A stretch of 6,673 bases of DNA from Acidobacteriota bacterium (GTDB lineage Bacteria; Acidobacteriota; Vicinamibacteria; Vicinamibacterales; Vicinamibacteraceae): assembly GCA_013695405.1 (NCBI GenBank), contig JACDAO010000088.1, forward strand, positions 1 through 6,673. Direction: 5' to 3'. Position numbers and translations under genes: made by a program. Below the pieces are notes generated by a model. That model was not told the DNA's origin, did not search any database, and saw only the letters and a program-made list of their open reading frames with translations. Shown here in pieces: positions 1 to 6,190 of this stretch. Numbering within the stretch: position 1 is the first letter of the stretch; each line of letters opens with the position of its first letter.

Positions 1-177
1 GACGAACAGCGTCCCCCGATTCAGGTCTTCGAGCTGTCCTGAGACACGTTCGCCGGATCGCAGCATCACGGTGACATCGTCTGCAGCGTAGGCGGACAGG
101 GCCGAGGTGGCGCCGATCGTGACCACAAACGCTGAAACGACTGCCATCCTGTTGATAAGGTTGAACTTATCGAACAT
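1..177 (-). CDS. Secreted hypothetical protein, N-terminal fragment
   Basis: This is the first 59 codons of a gene that continues beyond the left edge. It begins with ATG at 177, preceded by a strong Shine-Dalgarno (AGGAGG at 182-187), which decides the start. Residues 1-31 look like a Sec signal peptide: a charged start (MFDKFNLINR), a hydrophobic core (residues 11-28, MAVVSAFVVTIGATSALS) and a likely signal peptidase I site after AYAA, about residue 32. The mature part begins DDVTVMLRSGERVSGQLED. Its hydrophobic-x-L-x-S-G-E-x-V-x-G-x-L pattern resembles the first two strands of a small Sm-like or SH3-like beta barrel. That resemblance is inference from a short stretch. The gene lies 91 bp downstream of nuoG on the same strand, but the gap and its own ribosome site allow separate expression. 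I do not recognise the family, and the function is unknown. Confidence 0.72.
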   Translation of the reverse strand, partial: MFDKFNLINRMAVVSAFVVTIGATSALSAYAADDVTVMLRSGERVSGQLEDLNRGTLFV

Positions 178-181
178 GTTC

Positions 182-187
182 CCTCCT
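182..187 (-). promoter_or_regulatory. Shine-Dalgarno of the left-edge secreted-protein gene
   Basis: AGGAGG on the minus strand, with 4 nt (GAAC) between it and the ATG at 177. It is the clearest ribosome binding site in the window. It supports a real start there even though only 59 codons are visible. Confidence 0.75.
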
Positions 188-212
188 GGAATCAATCGCA
201 TGTGCAGATTCA

Positions 213-224
213 CCCTTGCAAGGG
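213..224. repeat. Perfect 12-bp palindrome upstream of the secreted-protein gene
   Basis: CCCTTGCAAGGG is perfectly self-complementary. The symmetry extends as CAC/GTG if one extra base is allowed as a bulge (211-227). It lies 36 bp upstream of the ATG at 177, in the 91-bp gap after nuoG. There is no loop and no T-run, so an intrinsic terminator is unlikely. A dimeric regulator site is possible but is inference only, because no bound factor can be named. Confidence 0.3.
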
Positions 225-268
225 GTGCGCCAGCACCGCCGCAGGAGAGCGGGACGGAGGGCCCCAAA

Positions 269-2056
269 CTAGTCGATCGGACGAAGCGGAATGACGTCGG
301 CCGACGGCCTGGGCATGAGCATGTCGGCGAACTTGACTGGCGGCAGGTCCTGGAACAGCGTGTCCCACTTGACGCGCTCGGAGGCGTTGCTCGCCTGCAG
401 CCAGTGCTTGGTGCTCCGGGCGTCGCCGAAGGTGGCGCGGTCGATGCCGGCCAGGCCGGCCTCGTCGGGCAGTGTCGTGGCGATCGCGGCTCGTACCTCG
501 GAGGCGCTGGCCAGACCGAGGTCGTGTCCGGTGGCGCGGGCCACCGCGAGCACCACGGCGGTGTCGTCGAGGGCCTCACCGGGCGACGGAAAGGCACGCG
601 ACGCGAACTGCAGGATGCCCTGGTGGTTGGTGTACGACGCGTCCTTCTCGATGAACGCCGCGCCGGGCAGCACGACGTCGGCCGCGGCGGCCAGGTCCGA
701 CATCAGCACGCCCTGGACGACCAGCGTGCCGATCTGTCCGGCCCTGCGCGCGTCGATTACCCACTGAACGTCGCCCAGCGACCTGGCTGGCCCCGGGTCG
801 AACACGTACAGGAGCGTGACCCTACCCGCAGCCGCGGCGGCGCGCAGCGCAGCGTGGTCGGGCACGCCCGCGCCAGCCTCGACCAGGCCGAGCATCCGGG
901 CGCCGGCGACGTTGGGCGCATCGACCGGCGGCACGACGAACGTGGTGCCGGGCGGCTGGGCCTTGGCGCTCGCCGTCCAGCCGACGTCGAACGCGTCACG
1001 AGCGGCATCGCCGAGCAGTGCCTGCCCGAAGCGCGCGAAGACGAACAGTTCCTCGTGACTGGCGTGGGCCGAGAGCAGGAACCGGACGTCGGTGCCGGCC
1101 GCCTGCAGCAGGTCGCGCAGCCGATCGAGCGCCTGGTTCCAGGTGGCGGTCGCCTGCGCGCCGGACGCGTCGGCCACGATCGGCCGGGTCAACCGCTGAT
1201 CGCTTTCGATCCAGTGATAGCCGAAGCGGCCGATGTCGCACATCCAGTACTGGTTGACTTCCGGATTGAGGCGAGGGGTGAAGCGCACAAGGTGCGCGCC
1301 CTTGGCCCATTCGGGCTTGGCTCGCAGCCACGCCGTGGTGTTGCAGCCCTTCTCGCACGAGGTGCAGATCGTGTCAACCGCGCTCGGGTTATCCCAGGGC
1401 CGGGACTTGAAGCGGTAGTCACGGGTGGTGATCGCGCCGACCGGGCAGACGTCCATCAGGTTGCCCGACAGGATCGAGTGGATGCCCTGCTCCTCGAATG
1501 TCGCGATCTCGCTCGCGTTGCCGCGCGCGACGACGCCGATCTGGGGGTCGCCGTCGATCTCGCGCATGAACCGGATGCAGCGCGTGCAGAGGATGCAGCG
1601 GTTGCGATTCAGCATCAGGGTCGGCCCGAAGTCGACGTCGGCCTTGACGCCTTCGCCGTCGAACACCCGGCGCGGGAACTCGTTGCGGCTGGCGTCGGGA
1701 CCGAAGGTGTAGGAGAAGTCCTGAAGTGGACACTCGCCGCCCTTGTCGCACACCGGGCAGTCAAGCGGGTGGTTCAGGAGCAGGAACTCGAACACCCCGG
1801 CGCGCGCCTTGACCACGTCGGGGGTCTGCGTGTGCACCACCATGCCGTCGGACGCCGTGATTGCGCACGACACCTGCAGCTTGGGCATCTTCTCGATTTT
1901 GACCAGGCAGACGCGGCAGTTGCCGTCCATCCCGAGCCCGGGATGGTAGCAGTAGTACGGGACGCCGATGCCTCCCTCGATCGCGGCCTGCAGCACCGTG
2001 GTGCCCTTGGCGACGGTGAGCGCACGTCCGTCGATGGTGAGGGTGATTGTGTCCAT
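269..2056 (-). CDS. nuoG: NADH-quinone oxidoreductase subunit G (NuoG), short form
   Basis: Peripheral-arm subunit of respiratory complex I, which carries Fe-S clusters passing electrons from NADH/FMN towards quinone. The cluster ligands are visible in order: a ferredoxin-like 2Fe-2S domain (Cys36, 47, 50, 64), the His-Cys3 site of N5 (His96, Cys100, 103, 109), the N4-type 4Fe-4S site (Cys154, 157, 160, 204 in CILCTRC and MDVCPVG), and an N7-type site (Cys231, 234, 238, 273 in CTSCEKGC and WMCDIG). A degenerate molybdopterin-oxidoreductase fold follows from about residue 229 to the end, with the family-like stretch VVLPGAAFIEKDASYTNHQG at 461-480. The total is 595 residues, against about 780 in Thermus Nqo3 and about 900 in E. 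coli NuoG, so the MopB part is much reduced. The ATG at 2056 is chosen because MDTITLTIDG starts the ferredoxin fold correctly; no clear Shine-Dalgarno precedes it. No nuoF or nuoH adjoins it. Confidence 0.95.
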   Translation of the reverse strand: MDTITLTIDGRALTVAKGTTVLQAAIEGGIGVPYYCYHPGLGMDGNCRVCLVKIEKMPKLQVSCAITASDGMVVHTQTPDVVKARAGVFEFLLLNHPLDCPVCDKGGECPLQDFSYTFGPDASRNEFPRRVFDGEGVKADVDFGPTLMLNRNRCILCTRCIRFMREIDGDPQIGVVARGNASEIATFEEQGIHSILSGNLMDVCPVGAITTRDYRFKSRPWDNPSAVDTICTSCEKGCNTTAWLRAKPEWAKGAHLVRFTPRLNPEVNQYWMCDIGRFGYHWIESDQRLTRPIVADASGAQATATWNQALDRLRDLLQAAGTDVRFLLSAHASHEELFVFARFGQALLGDAARDAFDVGWTASAKAQPPGTTFVVPPVDAPNVAGARMLGLVEAGAGVPDHAALRAAAAAGRVTLLYVFDPGPARSLGDVQWVIDARRAGQIGTLVVQGVLMSDLAAAADVVLPGAAFIEKDASYTNHQGILQFASRAFPSPGEALDDTAVVLAVARATGHDLGLASASEVRAAIATTLPDEAGLAGIDRATFGDARSTKHWLQASNASERVKWDTLFQDLPPVKFADMLMPRPSADVIPLRPID

Positions 2057-2145
2057 ATGTTCAGTGATTCCGCAGGATCGCCAGGTTCAGGCCGTACGAC
2101 CCGCCACCGCGGATCATAGCAGAGCGGTGCCGGCGTCGCTGCCGA

Positions 2146-2199
2146 CGTAGCTGCCGGACTTGTCCGGCAGCCTGGCGCGGGACAAGTCCCGCGGCTACG
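2146..2199. repeat. REP-like palindromes in inverted pair (REPIN-like)
   Basis: Two 25-nt units face each other with 4 bp between them. Unit 1 (2146-2170, plus strand) is CGTAG followed by the perfect hairpin CTGCCGGAC-TT-GTCCGGCAG. Unit 2 (2199 to 2175, minus strand) is CGTAGC followed by CGCGGGAC-TT-GTCCCGCG and a final C. They differ at two stem pairs, T-A against C-G and C-G against G-C, and both arms change together, so pairing is kept. The outer CGTAGC and GCTACG also pair, so the whole block could fold into a two-armed structure. It lies between the M1 peptidase and nuoG. No T-run follows, so it is not a standard intrinsic terminator, although the hairpins could protect the upstream mRNA 3' end. 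REP/REPIN identity is inferred from architecture. Confidence 0.7.
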
Positions 2200-2254
2200 G
2201 ATCCCGCGCCTACGGATCCGGCGGCTACGGATCCGGCGCCTACGGATTCGGGCG
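2195..2254. repeat. Four tandem 15-bp units related to the adjacent REP
   Basis: Units start at 2195, 2210, 2225 and 2240. The first three are CTACGGATCCCGCGC, CTACGGATCCGGCGG and CTACGGATCCGGCGC; the fourth (CTACGGATTCGGGCG) is diverged. Read on the minus strand, each resembles the left arm of the neighbouring palindrome (CGTAG, then CGC and GGA) joined to GATCC, as if the hairpin had been cut short and multiplied. The first unit overlaps the CTACG end of the REP pair. The fourth lies inside the M1 peptidase gene and provides its TAG stop and last codons. The units contain GGATCC, itself palindromic. Confidence 0.75.
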
Positions 2255-4975
2255 GCGAGATCGTTCGAACCGCGCCAGTGCGCCGAAGTCCTCGTTGAAG
2301 CGCAGCTCGCGAACCCGGCCAGTGACCGGCAGCATCACCTCGGTGATCGCGTCACGGGCCACCGCCAGCACCTGCTCGGTGCGGCCGTCGACGTACTGGA
2401 TCGTGACCGTCAGCGGCACCGGCGCCGGGCGCGCGGCCTGCTCGAGGAGCAGACGCACCGAGCCACTGCCCGGTGCCTGACCGTCCGCGCCCGCCGTAGT
2501 CGCCTCGACCACGCTCCAGCTGGTGAGGATGGTCGGGATCTCCGCTTCGTAGACCCAGCGGTCGAAGAACGGCGCCAGCGCCAGCCCGGATTCACGCTCG
2601 AACGCCAGGCGGAGCGTATCGGTGCCGACCCGCCGGAACCGGCTCTCGCCGTAGAACCGCTGCAGGCCGCGCGTGAAGGCCTCGTCGCCGACCAGGCGCC
2701 GCAGCATGTGCAGAACCAGCGCCCCCTTGTTGTAGACGATCGCCCTGAACACGCGGCTGTCGCTGCGAAGATGGCCGAGGCGGTACCCGAGCCAGATTGG
2801 CCCCTGGTCGCTGGCCTCCATGGCCGACCGGTGCATCTGCCGCTGGATGCCGATCACGGTCTCGTGCGATCGCGCCTTGGCGGCATACAACAGCGCGAAG
2901 TACTGGGCAAACCCTTCACTGATCCACTGCTCGTGGTAGTTCTCGCCGGCCACCGCCTGACCCCAGAACTGGTGCGCCAGCTCGTGCGCCAGGAAAAACT
3001 GGGGGAAGTCGTCGAACGCGACCGGATCGCGCGCCCAGGTGTAGGGCGTACCGGGCAACGGCTGGTGGAGCACCGCGAAGTACGGCGGACTGTGCCCGCC
3101 GGGCAGCGGATCCTCGACCACCCCGAGCGTGAACGACGGATACGGCAGGTCGTCGACCAGGTCGGCGTAGAACCGCAGCACCTCACTGGTCGTGTCTGCC
3201 AGATCGCGAGCCCGCCCCTGCTGGCGCGGCTGACTCCAGACCTGGACCAGCGCGCTGTCGTAGTAGACGCCGCTGGCCGCGCGCGACAATCGGGTCGGCG
3301 AACTGAGCCCGGGCGAATCCGGCGGGGTCCGCGACACTTGGGTCGACGTCACCGGCACGAGGCGGCTGATCAACAGCGACAGGTAACGTACCGGCTGCAG
3401 TGCCCGATACGTGAAGGCGCGACGCGGCCGGCTGTCGACCCCGGTCACCGTCTCCGGTGCGTCGCCGAAGCCGCTGCCGAGCACCGCATACTCCGGCGGC
3501 ACGGTCACCCGGACGCGCGCGGTGGCGTAGGTCGAAACCACCGCCTGCGGATACCAGTGGGAGCGGTTGCTGTAGACGTAGCGGCTCTCCGGCTCGAAGG
3601 TCATCTCGCCCTGGATCGGCTGGGTCACGGTCGCCGCTTCCCGGTCGGGCTGCACTGGCGGCAACCGGCCGCCGTACGCCACGCGCAGCCGCATCCGATC
3701 GCCCCGCCGGAGCGTGTCGGGCAGGTTGACGACGATGTTGTTCTGGCCACGAACGCGCAGTGCGAGCAGCCGACCGAACTCGTCGGAGGTGACCGCCCGC
3801 ACCGTCAGCGGTTCGGCCAGCCGCAGTGTGATCGCCCGGGCGGCGGTACCGGTGATCAGCAGGTCGAGGTCGGCGCGGCCTTCGATCCACAGTCGCGATG
3901 GGTCGTACGAGACGTCGATGTTGTAGTGCGAAATCGCGTAGTCGAGCTGCCGTTCCTCGTTGTAGTGACGCGATCCGCGCAGCGCGAGATTGCGCGCGGA
4001 GGTGTAGACGGACACGTTCTTGCGGCGCCGCCGATCGAACAGCGAGATGTCCTCCGAATCGCCGCCGCTGCGCGCGTAGGTCAGCAGCCCGTGGCGGGCG
4101 AGATCCATGTCGACCAGCACGTCGCCAATCGGCGGCAGCAGACTCCATGTCTCGCGGCTCAGATCGTTGAGGTCCAGGCTGAACGACTGCACCACCTGCT
4201 CGGCGAACAGCCGTCCGGCCCGTTCCTGCATGCCGCGATCGATCTCCATCGGCTGCAGCGAATCCATCGTCAGCCGCTGGTCGACATCGACCGGGTTGAC
4301 CCGAAGGAACAGCCTCGAGATCCGGGCCTTGAGCACCTCGTCGCCCGCGAACAGCCGCAACTGTCCCTTTTCGGAGGCCGGCGCGGGCGCGAACGTCACC
4401 TCGCCGTCGCCGATGACCACCACCGCGGTCACCAGGCCGTTGACCTCGGCGGTGTAGGCCACGCCCGACGGGATCCGGATACCGAGGTCTTCGGCGGTAA
4501 TCGCGAGGTCGCGCACCGCGTACTGGCGCGGCGACAGCGCCAGTCGCACCAGGCCGTCGACCAGGCTGAGGCGCCCGGCGGCTCGAATGACGTGACTGGA
4601 CGCGGTCCCTGCCGTGGGGTCCGGGACCGGCTCGATGTCGAGCCGCCACGTCGAGACCCGCCCATGCGCGGCGGTTTCGACCAGGACGTCGACGATGATG
4701 CGAAGGCCGTTGGCAGTGTCAGGCAGCGGCTGCCGGTCGCGTTCCCGCACCACCGCGCGAGTGGTCCGCCCGAAACCGGACTCGACCGCGAGGGCCTCGA
4801 TGTGTGAGGCGTCGGCGCCGGGCGCGAACAGGCGTTCGACCCCGGCCGGATCGCCAGCGGTCAGGGCCTGCTCGACGCGCTCGAGCACTGTTGCCACCGA
4901 GTCGGGGCCCTGCGCCGAGGCAGGGCACACGCACAACAGGGCGCCGACGATGAGGAACCCCGCGCGGTGGCACAT
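2240..4975 (-). CDS. Exported M1-family zinc metallopeptidase
   Basis: Predicted secreted or periplasmic peptidase of 911 residues. An N-terminal signal peptide (hydrophobic FLIVGALLCVCPASAQ, likely cleavage after ASA near residue 21) directs export. Residues of about 23-340 form an extension, rich in beta-strand-like sequence, that I cannot assign securely; its first part faintly resembles an NTF2/SnoaL-like fold. About 345-500 matches the M1 N-terminal beta domain (YAISHYNIDVSYDPSRLWIEGRADL region). The catalytic domain holds the zinc site HELAH at 664-668 with the third ligand Glu687 in WISEGFAQY, exactly HExxH-x18-E, and the likely catalytic tyrosine Tyr748 in VYNKGA. A short beta-type C-terminal domain ends the protein; the long helical C-terminal domain of classic aminopeptidase N is absent. 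The usual GxMEN exopeptidase motif is not recognisable; VVEDPLPGGH (619-628) lies where it would be expected. ATG at 4975 has GAGGG 9 nt upstream, and lies 17 bp after the phosphatase stop. Confidence 0.9.
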   Translation of the reverse strand: MCHRAGFLIVGALLCVCPASAQGPDSVATVLERVEQALTAGDPAGVERLFAPGADASHIEALAVESGFGRTTRAVVRERDRQPLPDTANGLRIIVDVLVETAAHGRVSTWRLDIEPVPDPTAGTASSHVIRAAGRLSLVDGLVRLALSPRQYAVRDLAITAEDLGIRIPSGVAYTAEVNGLVTAVVVIGDGEVTFAPAPASEKGQLRLFAGDEVLKARISRLFLRVNPVDVDQRLTMDSLQPMEIDRGMQERAGRLFAEQVVQSFSLDLNDLSRETWSLLPPIGDVLVDMDLARHGLLTYARSGGDSEDISLFDRRRRKNVSVYTSARNLALRGSRHYNEERQLDYAISHYNIDVSYDPSRLWIEGRADLDLLITGTAARAITLRLAEPLTVRAVTSDEFGRLLALRVRGQNNIVVNLPDTLRRGDRMRLRVAYGGRLPPVQPDREAATVTQPIQGEMTFEPESRYVYSNRSHWYPQAVVSTYATARVRVTVPPEYAVLGSGFGDAPETVTGVDSRPRRAFTYRALQPVRYLSLLISRLVPVTSTQVSRTPPDSPGLSSPTRLSRAASGVYYDSALVQVWSQPRQQGRARDLADTTSEVLRFYADLVDDLPYPSFTLGVVEDPLPGGHSPPYFAVLHQPLPGTPYTWARDPVAFDDFPQFFLAHELAHQFWGQAVAGENYHEQWISEGFAQYFALLYAAKARSHETVIGIQRQMHRSAMEASDQGPIWLGYRLGHLRSDSRVFRAIVYNKGALVLHMLRRLVGDEAFTRGLQRFYGESRFRRVGTDTLRLAFERESGLALAPFFDRWVYEAEIPTILTSWSVVEATTAGADGQAPGSGSVRLLLEQAARPAPVPLTVTIQYVDGRTEQVLAVARDAITEVMLPVTGRVRELRFNEDFGALARFERSRRPNP

Positions 4976-4992
4976 GGGGGGATGCCCTCATT

Positions 4993-6147
4993 CTACGCGC
5001 GTGGAGGGGGTGACTCGTCCTCGCCGCGGCGTCGGCAGACCAACACCGTCAGATCGTCGAACAGGCGGGCGTCGTCGGTGTGCGCCGTGACCTCGTCGAT
5101 GACCCGCCGGGCCACCAGTCCGGCCCGCAGGCCGCCCATCTGGTCGGCAAGCACCCGCAGACCCTCCTCGTCGAACGAGGCACCGGCCGGGGATTCCGCC
5201 TCGGTGATCCCGTCGCTGTAGGCCAGCAGGAGATCGCCCGGCGCCAGCGTCAGCAGCGCTTCGGCATAGACCGCCTTGCGCGACAGGCCCAGGGCCATCC
5301 CGGTGGGCGCCAGCCACTCGAGCCGACCAGAGGCGCGCCGCACCAGCGGCGGATTCTGCCCGGCGTTGACGTAGCGGACCTGGCCTGAACGCGGGTCGCA
5401 CAGCGCGATCACCGCCGTGATGAATCGCGAGCGCGGCGCGTGCCGCATCAGTTGCTCGTTGAGCCGGTCGGCCAGCACCGCCGGCTCGAGCGCGTCGTCG
5501 AGCAGGGTGCGCGTCATCGCCAGGAACAGCGCCATCAGCAGCGCGGCCGGCGTGCCCTTGCCGGCGACGTCCCCGAGAATCAGCAGGACCTGGCCGTCGG
5601 CGCGCGGCAGGATGTCGAAGAAGTCGCCGCCGACGGTGTTGGCCGGCTGGGTCTCGCCGTGCGCCTCCAGGTCACCGACGGTCAGCGTGCCGGCTGGCAG
5701 CATCGCGCGCTGGATGTCGCGCGCCACGTTCAGCTCGTGCTTGAGCGTCAGCCGGTCGGCGACCTCGAGCAGCAGCAGCAGGTGGATCAGGCCGAACGCC
5801 ACCAGCAGCTTGACCAGGCCGTCGTCCCAGTTGTCGTCCTGCGAGGCGAGCCGGATGGTGTCGAACATCCCCACCAGGAAGGCGATGACCGCGCCGGCGT
5901 AAATCAGGCGGCGCGCCGCGGTCAGCCGCATCGCGAACGCGACGAAGAACTGCCGCGCGTTGCGGAACGGATGGCGCAGCAACTGGCGCCCGGTGACCTG
6001 TTCCTGCTCGGTCCCCTGGGTGAAGAAGGTGACCATCTGCCGCGTGTCGCGCGTGAACACGCGCTGCAGATCGCGGACCGTGAGGTCGCGGGTGTAGACG
6101 TCGATGAAGTCGCGCGTGCGATCGCCGAATTTCGGCCTGGTCGTCAC
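4993..6147 (-). CDS. Membrane-anchored PP2C/SpoIIE-type serine phosphatase
   Basis: Mn/Mg-dependent phosphoserine phosphatase of the RsbU/SpoIIE family, whose members usually dephosphorylate anti-anti-sigma (STAS) proteins to release a sigma factor. From the chosen start the protein has 384 residues: a cytosolic N-terminus of about 79 residues, two hydrophobic segments (about 80-99 and 110-130), a short helical linker (ELNVARDIQRAMLP, 138-151) typical of this family, then the phosphatase domain. Catalytic motifs are intact: GGDFFD (Asp175), GDVAGKG (Asp193), NAGQNPP (about 261-267), YSDGITE (Asp312) and FDDLTVL (Asp364, Asp365). No PAS, GAF, HAMP or receiver domain is visible, so the short two-TM module may be the only input. 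The start chosen is GTG at 6147, giving MTTRPKFGDRTRDF; a GTG at 6222 in the same frame would add 25 atypical residues and overlap kbl by 32 bp. Neither start has a good Shine-Dalgarno, so translational coupling to kbl is possible. No sigma or anti-sigma gene is adjacent. Confidence 0.9.
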   Translation of the reverse strand: MTTRPKFGDRTRDFIDVYTRDLTVRDLQRVFTRDTRQMVTFFTQGTEQEQVTGRQLLRHPFRNARQFFVAFAMRLTAARRLIYAGAVIAFLVGMFDTIRLASQDDNWDDGLVKLLVAFGLIHLLLLLEVADRLTLKHELNVARDIQRAMLPAGTLTVGDLEAHGETQPANTVGGDFFDILPRADGQVLLILGDVAGKGTPAALLMALFLAMTRTLLDDALEPAVLADRLNEQLMRHAPRSRFITAVIALCDPRSGQVRYVNAGQNPPLVRRASGRLEWLAPTGMALGLSRKAVYAEALLTLAPGDLLLAYSDGITEAESPAGASFDEEGLRVLADQMGGLRAGLVARRVIDEVTAHTDDARLFDDLTVLVCRRRGEDESPPPRA

Positions 6148-6190
6148 GCCAGCAGGGTAGCAGGAAGCCCGGCCTTCGACCGTCGCTCGC

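Noticed and set aside
107..2119. 670-codon open frame on the plus strand opposite nuoG
   Set aside because: It is the antisense shadow of a GC-rich gene: nuoG on the other strand has complete Fe-S motifs, while this translation is Arg/Gly/Val-rich with no recognisable domain.
2146..2193. Hairpins downstream of the M1 gene as an intrinsic terminator
   Set aside because: The stems are strong but have 2-nt centres and no following T-run on either strand, so the REP-like explanation fits better.
2195..2254. Short repeats as a CRISPR array
   Set aside because: The 15-bp units are contiguous, with no spacers between them, and no cas gene is present.
2160..2480. Plus-strand frame encoding a Gly/Tyr/Ser-rich repeat (YGSRA, YGSGG, YGSGA)
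   Set aside because: The peptide repeat is a by-product of the 15-bp DNA tandem units read in frame; the remainder is antisense to the peptidase. There is no good ribosome site.
3183..4649. 488-codon minus-strand frame overlapping the M1 peptidase
   Set aside because: Alternative frame within the real gene, Arg/Ala/Gly-rich, without any motif.
2708..4807. 699-codon open frame on the plus strand opposite the M1 peptidase
   Set aside because: Antisense shadow. The minus strand encodes an intact HExxH-x18-E peptidase, and the plus translation has low-complexity Arg/Val/His composition and no motif.
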